A stretch of DNA of 64,000 nucleotides from Rhyzopertha dominica (lineage: Eukaryota; Arthropoda; Insecta; Coleoptera; Bostrichidae): assembly GCA_025024175.1 (NCBI GenBank), contig QCXZ01000041.1, positions 49,595,786 to 49,659,785 on the forward strand, given 5' to 3'. Shown here one piece after another: positions 36,532-47,950 of this stretch. Made by a program: the position numbers and the translations under genes. Below the pieces are notes generated by a model, which worked only from the letters and a program-made list of their open reading frames with translations, searched no databases and was not told where the DNA came from. The number at the start of each line of letters is the position of its first letter. The first letter of the stretch is position 1.

Positions 36532-36624
36532 ATTGCTTTCATTCGAAAGTAGCAAGTCAGGTCTGCTTGCTTCTAGTGATGAAGTACTGGTTTTGGGTGT
36601 AATTATGGGTATGATTTTTTTATA
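36532..36624 (+). repeat. Second copy of the 90 bp flank of the tandem array
   Basis: Nearly identical to 35888-35983, including GTAGCAAGTCAGG, the TGATGAAGTACTGG block and GGGTGTAATTATGGGTATG. It differs at a handful of positions. Confidence 0.85.
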
Positions 36625-37540
36625 CCTCTAATTGCTGGAATCGCACATGGTGTGCTGAGACAAAGACAACTACAGTTTGCATTTCTATAAACACAAGTTT
36701 ATGTCATATCTCAAAAATGATAAAATCCATAACAATAAACAGGAGTATCTATTTTATTAAGAGTAAAATTATCTACAACTTTTTTATTTACACTTTTTTT
36801 TCTGTAGAATAAAAATAAGGGAGATAAAGGAACTTCAGGAAGTAGTGAGGATTTATTTTGACAAATATTTCCCACTTAAACTTCATTCTAGTTGTGGTAT
36901 TTTTTGAGATCTCCATACCCCTAATCTATCTAAAACTTACTACATATATTGTAAAATCACATCAAAAGAAAACAATAGATGCGACCATCCCGATGTAATT
37001 TTTCATGTTTAATATAGTATTGCTAATTTGAAAATCGTGTCAATCAAAGAAACTGCATTTAACAAAACCGATAAAAGTTCTCGTAAGCCTATAGAATCGC
37101 ACCAAACCTGTAAAGCATTTTATGACATGTGGAATGCATTCGGCTTCAGAACTAGGCCAAGAAACACATCTCGGACGTCTTGCATTCGCGTATTTCAAAA
37201 TTTTCACCTGTTCTGCGAGAGGAGCGCCGGTAGCAGCTGTAGGGCTTTTGCGAGGCGTTTTTCTCTATTTGCATTTTGTATGAGGGGATTTAAGTATAAA
37301 AGGAACGTCGCATCTCGACCGTAAATATACTGGCTACATCGCCAACTCGTACGGACCAATAAAAGTAGAAAATATGTCTTTGGGCCGACTGTAAACTGTT
37401 ATCCCTGTGAATAGCTACGGCAAAGACAAAGGATTTGTGCTTTATAATCGGAATATAGATCCAGACGAGGAGAAGGCGTGGCTACTTGCTTCTTTGATTC
37501 AACCAGAAGTAGCCATCAGCTTCCATGCCTCTATTTTCAA
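36625..37540. other. Intronic DNA, nothing recognised
   Basis: The frame at 37028-37324 shows no domain I can name. A GC-richer patch lies at 37140-37330. No element ends are seen except the Tc1 end that follows. Confidence 0.35.
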
Positions 37541-37542
37541 AA

Positions 37543-39133
37543 TACGCTTGCGTGCATAGAAATCGGCCCACTGTAAACTTTTGACTTTAACTATATATTT
37601 TTTTTTAAATTATTCATCAGATCAAAAAAAGAAATGTGCTGTTTGAAAGACAATTTAATATGCTTTAATGTGAGTATAAATTTATGAAAACTTGTTTCGA
37701 CTTCCTATGTTTAACATAGTGAAATTAATGCATTAAGCAAATTAAGCTTTTTTATTATTAACATAAATAGGATTATTGACAATTTAAAACTTAACACTTA
37801 ATTTTTTAATAATGGGTATGACCTCCTCTTGCCCTAATAACATCCCTCATACGATTGGGCATAGATCTAATCAAGTTTGCTATTGTTTCTTGAGGGATGT
37901 TAAACCACTCTTCTTCTACTGCAACAATAAGCTCTGGGATCGAGTTTGGGGTATGAAGTCTAGCTCGAGTTCTTCGTTTTAGCTCATCCCATAAATGTTC
38001 GATCGGATTTAGGTCAGGACTATATGCTGGCCACTCCATAACCCGAAAACCGACTTCTGCAATGTAATCTTGCACGATTCTTGCGGTGTGCGGCCTTGCA
38101 TTGTCATGCATAAAGGTAAATTCGTCTCCAATGTAGTCGACGTAAGGTACCACATGAATTGCTAAAATCTCCTCGATATATCTTGCAGCCGTTAAACCTC
38201 TTCTTCCGTGAACACGGTCGCCCCTACGAATGAACTCAGGGTCGGTTCGTGCTCCTATAGAAATTGCACCCCAGATCATACAAAGCAGCAATCTGCAAAT
38301 CACTCTCTTGGTCTTCGGTACACTTTCCTTCTTCGGTCGCTACCATGGAGGCATATTCTGGTCTCATCTGAGAACAGAACAGATCCCCATTGTTCCAACG
38401 TCCAATTCAGATGATCCCGTGCAAAACGCAGACGTGCTTGCCGATGAGCTGGAGTAAGTTTTGGACCAATCGCAGGTGTTTTAGGGGTCAGGTTATTTTC
38501 CTGCAATCTTCGTCTTACTGTCCACTGACTAATAGCCACTCCTCGCACCTCACGGAGCTGTCGTTGCACTTGAACGGCATTAAGGTGACGATTTCTTAAT
38601 GTTGTTGACACAATAAAGCGGTCATCACGAACGGTTGTAAATCGCCTTCTGCCTGTTCCAGGTCGCCTATGAAAGGATCCTGTCTCCTCATAACGTGTGC
38701 ACACTCTTCGAACAGCTGCGCGTGTCATATCCAATTGTCTAGCAACAGCTCGCTGACTAAGTCCATTTTCGATTAAAGCAATAACTTGGGCGGCTTTTTG
38801 TGGTGTAGTATGCATTAAACTAAGACACTTAAACACTATTGAGATTATGAAAAACGAATTAATATGCAAATTTCAGTTGCAAACGCAATATTTTAATATT
38901 TGACAAATTTGTTATTTTCGTTACAATCACCACATAAACACGTTTCATTTGTTTACCGGTTGCTATGCATATAAACGATAAGCCTTCTTGATAAATTTAT
39001 ACTCACATTAAAGCATATGAAATTGTCTTTCAAACAGCATATTTCTTTTTTTGATCTGATGAATAATTTAAAAAAATATATATAATTAGTCAAAAGTTTA
39101 CAGTGGGCCGATTTCTATGCACGCAAGTTTATA
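37543..39133 (-). mobile_element. Tc1-like element with about 140 bp inverted repeats
   Basis: The lower end (37545-37690) and upper end (38990-39126) are reverse complements with few differences: both contain CTTGCGTGCATAGAAATCGG, AGTTTACAGTGGG, GATCTGATGAATAATTT and a TTTATACTCACATTAAAGC block. TA dinucleotides flank both ends, as expected of Tc1/mariner insertions. A single transposase gene, now broken, lies between on the minus strand. Confidence 0.9.
37806..38869 (-). pseudogene. Tc1-like transposase, D,D34E type, broken
   Basis: The N-terminal part (38300-38869) has an HTH segment QKAAQVIALIENGLSQRAVARQ, a second helix-turn-helix around VQVQRQLREVRGVAISQWTVRRR and FSDETR (first catalytic Asp). 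The C-terminal part (37806-38303) has WGAISIG, FMHDNARPHTA (second Asp) and WPAYSPDLNPIEHLW (third acidic residue, Glu). They are separated by a CGA-to-TGA stop after YRRPRE and a short frame-shifting deletion just before MIWGAIS, which would normally hold the glycine-rich segment. Everything else reads cleanly, so the copy is fairly young. The translation start is probably the methionine of MHTTPQKAA (about 38815). Confidence 0.9.
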
Positions 39134-39929
39134 TTTGCAATTTTTTAATCTTTTAGTGAAAATTCATATATAATAATATCGGCATTTTCAAGTCAATATT
39201 TACGTGTTCTATACAGATTAATAAACAGACCGATAAATATACCACTTAAAAATGAAAAGTTTAAAAAATATTATTAAAGAGTCTTTAACAATACGATGAA
39301 GAAGTTGTAGACGGAATAGTTAAGAAACAATATAAAACTATAATATCAATAATGCTGTACAGTGTTAAAATAAATGATAATGAACCTACCTCCAGAAAAG
39401 CTAAATTCGAAATCTTTCGAAGTTTTTGTAATTTTTGGAACTTACGTTGTTAATTCAAGATATATTGAACAATCATTTGCTGCAGTCGGAAGGACAAGTA
39501 CTAGCAAAATTAACCCACATTTTCCTTCGAAATTTTTTTGAGGTGTCATATGATGCTGACACAGTTCGAATGTTTGCTTGCCTACTTCTCTATTTAATTT
39601 TTTCGGACGTTATTTCATGCGCGTGTTAAATAACCATTTTTTCAATTCGGCCCATGTTGATTGTTTCTTAAGCCCAATGACATAATGGTTGAATTCCATA
39701 TACAATAAGGTCTCGAATAACACAATAAATGTATGTATGTATATGGTTTATGGTTCTATATAAAAATAAACATTTGGTCAGTGTAATCGAAAGTGAACAC
39801 AGGGTGCTGGCATTATTACTGATAAACTAGAATAAGATTCATAATTGGTTTAACAGTGATGATTTTTGTGTGTATATATTGTATGTTATTTGTTAGGTAC
39901 TTACATCTAACACATATATTTTTTTTCAG
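39134..39929. other. Intronic DNA before the S2 exon
   Basis: AT-rich, no repeat or gene recognised; a T-rich tract just before 39929 forms the acceptor of the next KCNQ exon. Confidence 0.5.
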
Positions 39930-40056
39930 GAAATATGCTTAGTTGTATTTTTTGGAGCTGAATACCTAGTTAGATTATGGTCTGCGGGATGCAGATCGAA
40001 ATACATGGGATTTTGGGGACGACTTAGGTTTATTAGGAAGCCAATTTGTATTATTG
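39930..40056 (+). CDS. KCNQ1-like: KCNQ1-type potassium channel, exon with S2
   Basis: 127 bases, 42 codons plus one base. It reads [20 protein letters not shown], then the basic S2-S3 linker [18 protein letters not shown] and the first residues of S3 (ICII, with the D codon split across the next intron). Acceptor TTTTTTCAG, donor GTAAGT. The Glu in S2 that pairs with S4 arginines (E of FFGAEY) is present. The linker is the PIP2-sensing basic region in KCNQ channels. I recall the matching human KCNQ1 exon being 127 bases as well. It follows a 12.9 kb intron rich in transposons. Confidence 0.96.
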
Positions 40057-41390
40057 GTAAGTATTCCAACTTATATTCTTACTAATTGCTGATATTAAGT
40101 GTGTTCTTGTAAACACGTTGAAAATCGTACAGGTATTTAAACCTTTCAGAAATTAAAATTGCAAAATCCTATGCGGATATAATTTGTGCATAACATAAAC
40201 CTAACAGTATAATTTATTAAATATTTGTTCATGCAAACTAATCCACAGTTGCTGCATTTGTCGTGGTAATAATTGATGTTGTAAAATAACGTAATTATGG
40301 TTTAATTCTAAAAGCAATTTTGTAAACCCTGTTTTCATGAGTGATTATGTAGGAAATTACATGTCAGTTTATTGTTTGCTGCATGCAATTTTGATATTGC
40401 GCCAGCGGGGACTAGTAGACAGCACAGCATATCAATGAATTTGAATCATCACATAGTATTATTTCCGCAATTGATATACTTAATACTGCTGCCTTAAAAA
40501 ATCACTAAAATCACTAATTGGAAATTTTTAATTCTTCTCTTTGTACAATCCGTAATTTTGTCAATAAAATTATTAGATCAGTAGAAATTAACAATAATTC
40601 CAAATGTTTTCAAACATTTTTTATAGAATTCTGTAATCGAAAAATAATAACTCCTAATTTACTAAGCTCTTTTCAAATTTACTAACATCTTTGAAATCAG
40701 GAACATTATTGAATTATTATAAAATATTTTTTATTACTTTTACTAAATATTATAAACACTTTACACATGTCACATATGTCCGGATTTAATGTTGCAAAAA
40801 GATATTTACATTTGTAAACTTTTGTGATGCACGTTAAAATAAAAAAATAGCAACATTCACTTAAACAGAAGTTACTGTAAAAATTAGGGTATATGTTAGA
40901 GGTGAAAAGCAACATGAAATTAAGATAATATTAAAAAAAGGAATCTGTAAAAAAAATACCCATCAAAAATCGACAATAGTATGTCGTGAAAATTTTGTGG
41001 TGACTTGTAGGTACTGCTTCAAAAACCATACGATTTGGAAAAGACCAGTCACAATTGGCCGAGTCGCCATTGTCTTGTCATCATACTTGGTTGTTCCCAA
41101 TTAAACAGTGATATATCAGCGTGAAGAAAGCTGTATCATTCATTAATGTGAAGGAGTTTTTGTTTGTAGTGCAAAACCACAAATTAATATATAGTTATTT
41201 TCAACTTTGTACAAATTTCTCTGACTATCTCCGACTATCCCCAAAATTTAGCTAGTTATGTTACATGAAAACATAAAACGGTAAGTTCCTCATATTTAAG
41301 CAATTTCCGGATCCTGAAGGCTTAGCAAAATGAGTTTTAACTATATTAAAAACAAAATTAAGCGATAAATATATGAAGGAAGACATTGGA
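40057..41390. other. Intronic DNA, nothing recognised
   Basis: AT-rich, no element or exon seen. Long runs of A/T and one short frame on the minus strand (40706-40915) without resemblance to any family. Confidence 0.4.
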
Positions 41391-41394
41391 AACT

Positions 41395-41700
41395 ATTAAA
41401 ATGCATGTCTATGCAGTGCTGTCTACACATCAACCAACTGCAGATAGATCTATTTCGATGTCATTACAGCTCATCAGTGCAGTTTAGGTCTAGTGTAGAT
41501 GATGTAAGTAAGAATTTAGGATGGCAATGCCATCTGTCAGCCACCTAGCTGCCTTAACGGGGGGCCTGCTGTCAAATTGAAGTATGCAGTAGCATGCCAA
41601 TTTGTCAGGCTACAGGTAACTTCCTTTAGGAAGTAGTACCCGTTAAGGCAGCTAGGTGGCTTTGTCATCATGTCAGTGTAATGGTGACAGATGGCATTGC
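41395..41700. repeat. Palindromic repeat, MITE-like
   Basis: The block CAGCCACCTAGCTGCCTTAACGG near 41538-41560 returns inverted near 41648-41666, with GGCAATGCCATCTGTC at 41523 and its complement at about 41687-41702 extending the arms. An adjacent part (41434-41505) resembles the 90 bp palindromic core at 33996-34085. No coding capacity. Confidence 0.65.
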
Positions 41701-44040
41701 CACATTAAATTCTTACTTATATTTGGAACTATTGTTAATATATCGACTTGTTACGTATATTTCCACTGTTCTATATAATTTTATTGGCGAACCCTTTTTT
41801 AACTTTACTTCAGGTAGTAAGAAATATTAATGCTTTAAAGCATAAAAGAATTACAACCGAATTAACCTGGAAATTCCGCAAAAGAAACAAATAATTAGAA
41901 AAACTAACCGTAAAGTAATTAATGATTTTTTTGCTTTATTCATAAATATTCCTCACCCAGTATTTTTTCAAAAATTCTCGATTTGGTTTCTCTCCAGTAT
42001 CTTAACCTTTTTTGATTTATTATATCTTGATGGGGCTTTCACGTATGAAGTGAATAAGAAATATTAGTACCTTTACGCACTTTCAATATTGATTATGGCA
42101 TTGAATACTTCGTCCACATTCAAGATACCACCTTCATAAAACAGGATAGTAGCACCTCTTCTGTAATTGCTCCTTCTCTTTAAACAGCTGTCTAATTCTA
42201 CCAATTCGACCTTTTGATTTTTTACTGAGATTTTTGCTGGATTTCTTCATCGTTGTTACTTATTTTTTATCGATTTTGCAAATAATGTCAGTCTTGTTGG
42301 ACAAAAAGATGGCTCAAGAATCAAGATTCTTGATCAAAAATAATCTTTCAAATATGAAGTTTTTAAAAACAGGAATTTTTTATCTCCTCAATTGGCCAGT
42401 TTTGCAGGTGGTTACGGATAAAACGTTGAATTACATTAGGAAATTCTTAATTCCCTTAAATAATTAATAACTATTTTTAATTTCGATATCATATACATAA
42501 AACCTTTATAGGTGCTAGCTTTATAAGTGCTAGCATTACCAATTTTTTCATATTCTTTCCATCAAACAAGAATTTTCGGAACCAGCAATGGCTATTTGTT
42601 GCACCTTACAATCCATATCGCCCCCTGCTTCACATTTGCATAGCAAGTTTGCCCGCTGAAAGATTAAACTTCCAGCAAACAATCAGTTCTTGTTAAATTG
42701 CTTTACCGAACAGAAATTTAACTTGGCATGTATGTTCCAAAGTCAAACTTCCTCCGCCAGAAAATTAATAAAACAGTATGAGCATACTGCGGGCGGCGGT
42801 GTAAGCCACCAGTTCGAACAGAATTAGACTCGAGGAAAGAAGGCGATACGGCCAAATTTACATTTTGTTTGCGGTTGTTTCGCCCGTAGTTTTGCATAAT
42901 TCGATGCGGTTATGAATATTTAAGCAGATCGGTGCTAGTACGCCCGTAATTGGTACACAATTGGCACTCGGGATTAGTATACTCCTTGTTTTGTGGCGTG
43001 TATACCGGGTCAGATGGCGCGTGTTGAACGCTCTTGGTTCAATGGAGCCTTTTAACAGGCTGTTTTCACGAAAATGTGGAAGGATCAGCTACAAAAAGTC
43101 TATATTTACAAAACATTCACTTCAATTATTGTAAAAATTTTATGCCCGAATCTTCAGCATAATGGATTTGCACACTTCTATGCTGTGAAACTTCACTTTT
43201 GCTTTGCTATTGATTAGATTTAAGGCTATTTATACGTATTACTCTGCATCAATCATATCAATTTAAATTTTTTATCTGGGCGCTTAAATTATTTCTCTCG
43301 GGAGTTGTCATCGTACTTTTCCGAAATTCACACTGATTTTTGCGGAAAAAATAAAAAGGTGCAAAAAAATAAAGGTTAAAACAAAAAATAAGACGAGAGT
43401 ACCAAAGAAAATTAAAACGTTTGTTCTTTTCTTTATAGCAGCAAAAANAATGAATTTTTGTAGCATCAAATNTTAGCACCGAGGGAGTTAACCTTTAACG
43501 CTTTGCGGGGTGGACCTTCGCGCTCGTAAACTATGCAGATGTACCCCTTGTTGCAATCCCTTTATAATTTGCAGATGGATCATTGTGCTCGTAAATTATC
43601 TGCATTTCTTAACTCTGCTTAAAGCTGTCACTACTTCTGTTTTTATCACTAGGAGAATCTTAGATGCTACTCGAAAGTTTTAGTTTTGAATACGCGAAAG
43701 GAGTACTTTTGGGGATTAAAGCATATACATATACATAGGTCTGCGAAATAAATTTTACATCAATTTTGCAAAGGCACTAAATAATCCCAGTGCAGAGCAC
43801 AGATACACAAAAAATTGGAAAAGAATATCTACTTCAATGGAATCCGATATAATTGCTGAATGTTTCAAAGTATTNATATGCACGGACTGAAGTAAGATGT
43901 AAAACTGGTAGGCGGCGGCGACAGACTTCTGACCACAANACCTTACGGACCACACACTAACCATTTGCTTAGAAACTATGTCTCAAACTTGCATCAAATG
44001 ACTAAAATTCGTTAAAACTGGACAAAAAATAAGGTTCTAC
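41700..44040. other. Intronic DNA, nothing recognised
   Basis: No exon or element is identified. A more GC-rich stretch at 42590-43030 and another at 43500-43560 may be conserved non-coding DNA; N positions occur at 43448, 43472, 43875 and 43939. Confidence 0.35.
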
Positions 44041-44042
44041 CT

Positions 44043-44460
44043 GTGAAGTTGAGAATGAGAGGAGGTATAAGGAAAGCCCTAAATTTGATGTTTGATGAAC
44101 AATTAACAGAATTATCCAGAGACATTGAAAATTGCCCAAGGCATGTATTTGGTGATCATAAAAATTGTGAAAATCACTTCTACACAGAACCAAAATCAAA
44201 CGAAGAGAACTTTGTTTCTGAGGTGGAAGAATGTGGCTTGCTTGGCGATTAACTGGCTTGCTTTAAAACATTAGTTCAAAATGTTCATAGCCTTTTATTA
44301 AACATGACTAGCAACGCAGCAGAGGCATATAATTCATCGAAACGTTGCCAAACAAACCACCGGAAAATTTACAAAAAAGATATGAACCGTAATCCTATTT
44401 ATATCAAGCTTTTTATGTATATTACAAAACCAGTAAGTCAAAGCAATATTCACAAACAAA
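44043..44460 (+). pseudogene. Possible Mutator-like transposase-domain fragment
   Basis: The + frame 44043-44252 contains a RGGIRKALNLMFDEQ segment, then IENCPRHVFGDHKNCENHFY and a NEENFVSEVEECGL block; after a frame break, 44270-44330 reads VHSLLLNMTSNAAEAYNS. The order HVFG..H..C..(F/Y), then LLLNM..N.AE.YNS, resembles the conserved tail of insect proteins with a Mutator-like transposase domain. That assignment is from memory of the motif and is not certain. It is too short and broken to be functional and lies in the KCNQ intron just before the S3-S4 exon. Confidence 0.45.
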
Positions 44461-44554
44461 ATTCATTATAAAAGGTCCGTCTTAATGAACATTATAAAAA
44501 ACATGAACAAAAGTCAATACTCATATGTTATTTTTCGACATTTTTTGACTTTAG

Positions 44555-44791
44555 CTGCCAAGCTACAATAAGCACGGCGATAGTAGTGAAGGTTGCAGAT
44601 CAATGTTACTCCACAGCTCTGAAATGTGAGCTTTCTGCAACCTTAAAGTTGATTATCTCACAAAGCACTACATAATATATTGAAAATATACAATCCCACG
44701 AGTTTTCTCATATTAAAATAGCGAAATAATTAAAAAAATCGACAGATGACAAATATACGTCATTGTGTTCACTTTTCTGAGAGGCGGCAAA
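44555..44791. repeat. Dispersed repeat, inverted partner at 11051-11267
   Basis: Reverse-complement relative of 11051-11267 (shared blocks near both ends). It stops about 80 bp before the KCNQ acceptor at 44869. Confidence 0.6.
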
Positions 44792-44850
44792 TTTTTTACG
44801 TCAGCGTCATTAAAATATAAGGACGAGATCTACAGCAATATTGTACCTAG

Positions 44851-45165
<315 letters not shown>

Positions 45166-45502
45166 TAGTCCACTCGGTAATCATCACAGAATTGAACTTC
45201 CTCTGTGGGTTGAAATATGCATGCTGCCTGACTTTCAATCAGTGTTTCATCTATCACTCCATTTTGGCTAATCGCCGTTGCTAAAATAAATGAAATAGTA
45301 GAATGTCCCTTTATACTGATAGTGCAAAACTATCAGGTAATTTGCTCAAATGTTCATATAAAAAATTTACAAATTACACAGAATCAAATGAGTCAGTTTA
45401 ACGTAGTAGTTAGAATATTACCTACCACAGTAGTTTGCGAACGTCTGGAATCAGGACAAGATGAAGAAGAAGACGACTCGATCGAGACTTTTCTTTTTTC
45501 AG

Positions 45503-45760
45503 GAGCTGATCACCACCCTCTACATCGGGTTCCTAGGCCTCATCTTCAGCAGTTACTTCGTGTACCTGGCGGAAAAGGACGCCGTGGGTGCCGATGGTAA
45601 GAACACGGGCGACTTTTCCAGCTACGCCGATGCTCTCTGGTGGGGCGTCATCACGGTCACCACCATAGGCTACGGGGACACGGTGCCCAGGACGTGGATG
45701 GGGAAGATCGTCGCATCTTGCTTCAGCGTGTTCGCCATTTCATTCTTCGCTCTTCCAGCC
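45503..45760 (+). CDS. KCNQ1-like: KCNQ1-type potassium channel, exon with S5, pore and S6
   Basis: 258 bases, exactly 86 codons in phase 0. It reads [20 protein letters not shown] (S5), [20 protein letters not shown] (turret), [20 protein letters not shown] (pore helix and TIGYGD selectivity filter), [20 protein letters not shown] and FFALPA (S6). Acceptor TTTTTTCAG, donor GTAAGT. The turret is two residues longer than I remember for human KCNQ1. The upstream intron is only 457 bp while the downstream one is 11.8 kb. GC content is markedly above the surrounding DNA. Confidence 0.97.
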
Positions 45761-46224
45761 GTAAGTAAAACCTTTTTGTTTGGAATGCGATTAATCGATA
45801 CGAACAGCACGTGGGGTAGGACTCGTGTGGGAGATCGATATCGTTGTGTTGTGGATATATGTAGTTCAGTTTAATAGCTACTATTTCAACGAACAGACTT
45901 AATTTCATCCGTGAAGGCACCCGATTAGAATGGGTGCTAAAGTGATAAAATATAGCTCGGAGTCTATGCCTTTCGAGGAATTATTGTGGTACTTGAGTAC
46001 CTCATATTAGCTTGAACATTATTTTTTATTCTTTCTCGTAGAGGAAGAGTTTTTTCAATGTTCAGCATGAGGATCTCAAAAACTATCGGAGATAGAAGGA
46101 AGTTGAAATGGGGAAAAATTTGTAGTTTTCTGAGTCTAATTTAATACATCTAATTATTCCTTAATTAATTTTAATATAATGAAAAGAATTACGTAAACTC
46201 TCCTTACAGCATACTTGCAAGCAA

Positions 46225-47950
46225 CAATCTGTGAGACTGACCTATGCAGAGGGTTTTACAGCTTGATGGTCGAGCGTCCTAAACTATTGGGATTAGTGAC
46301 ACGCTTCAAAGTTCCTAAATGAGCCGTATTCCAAAAAAATCTTTTTTTAATTTTAACTCTTCTACTATAAATTTTTGAATTTTGTTAGTTGTGGTTATTT
46401 AGTAATCAATAAAACATAGAAGCTTTTATAACAAATTTTATTTAATGTACACCTGATGCTAACTGGCGCGACCCGCGATCTATTTTTGTATGTGATACTT
46501 TATTGGGTTTACATTTTCCGATGTATAAAATAAAAGCCTTTGCATGTTATGACGAATTTATACAAATTTAATATAAAAACATACAAATTAGTAAGTAGAA
46601 AATTATTTACATTTGTTAGAAAAAATTTAGAATAGTGCACAATAAAATTTATACACGGTATCGATTATCTTTATTACAGCTTGTACATAAGCACATTACA
46701 AGAGTCACAAACTAAAAAAAATTACTCACTATCACTTTCACTGCTAAAATCACCATTAATTTCTATTATTAATTCTTGTACATGATTCGCTCTGTACCGA
46801 TTTTCAATGTCCAGTACATGCCGCACTGAATTTCTCCGTGCATCGACACTTGTTATTTCAGCTTAGTGTCTAAGTTTTAGCAGCATTTCATTGCTGAATT
46901 TTCCACCGGTGTTCCCTCGTCGAATTCTTTGTTTCAACTGCCCCCATATCGTTTTAATGGGGTTGAAAATGCAATGATATGGGGGTAATCGTAGAATGAT
47001 GTGTCCACATTCAGAAGCGAAAATGTCAATTTTAAATTTCTTCGAATTTTTTTTGTGCTAAGCACTTCCAACTACTGTTTTTTGTGTAGTCCTCTTCGAA
47101 ATATAAATCTTCTTTTCTTAAAAACTGTTGAATGGTTGCCTTATTAGTTGTGGTATTTGGAATTTTATCCAGTTGCTCCGAATGGTAACTAGCGTTGTCC
47201 ATTACTATATATGACGCTGTTTAGTGATAATTTGGGCAATAAAATGTTTTTGAACCAATCAGTGCTTGCTTCTTTTAAGTTTTTGCATCGAATATACGGG
47301 GCTCCAGGAACGAAACCATTTTCACCTCACCTTGGGGATCTCATTAAATTAGGAAAGAATACGATTGAGTAATACTATTAAATGAGAAATATTTGTAGTT
47401 CAGATAATATTTTTTTTAATACCAACTAATACTCCTTGATTTATGTGTACGGAAAAAATCGAAAAAAGCCTAACACAATTATTGGATACGGTCCACTTGG
47501 AACGTGCCGAACCCGTCTGTTTTTTACGACAGCTTCAGGTAATATTTGTAAACCATTGTGAGCGGTAATCGGCTGTTCGTATAATGAGTCTCGTAGATCC
47601 TTGCTTGCAAGTATATGTCTTCAATTGTCAATACAAAATTATTTTTGTACGCCTTATAAATCATACCTCGTATTAAATTTGCGTGAGTATCTTTGAAAAC
47701 TCTCTACGAACCGTCTTTTCGCACTTTGCTGTCCTGAATTCCATTTACAGAAATATTTCTCACAGTTGATTGTAAAATTTTGGTCATTCTGCTGGTTTTT
47801 GCGATGGCCCCGCTTTCTCCCTCTGCATTTTTGATGTATTCATGAACATTCAAAACTATTTGTTTAGCTTCAGGTGGTAAATTTCGACTTCTTCAGCAAC
47901 ATCTACGTTGACTTAAACTTCCTGTGGGTTTTTATATACAAAAAACGTAC
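46225..47950 (-). mobile_element. IS630-like DDE transposon relic, copy 2
   Basis: Second copy of the element at 8950-10640, better preserved at its upper end. On the minus strand a helix-turn-helix region is still legible at 47620-47900 (LPPEAKQIVLNVHEYIKNAE, then TKILQSTVRNIS). The catalytic region with a decayed MDNASYH block lies near 47180-47220, and the NPIE region near 46900-46980 with stops and frameshifts. The lower terminal motif is at 46248-46290. The upper end was not delimited. Inactive. Confidence 0.7.

Noticed and set aside
37028..37324. 98-codon frame in the KCNQ intron
   Set aside because: No domain match; lies between two mobile elements in a GC-richer patch; no acceptor/donor pair in phase with KCNQ.
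45322..45502. Upstream extension of the pore exon into the short intron
   Set aside because: An open frame exists but differs from the frame of the exon, and the TTTTTTCAG acceptor at 45502 gives an exact match to the family border.
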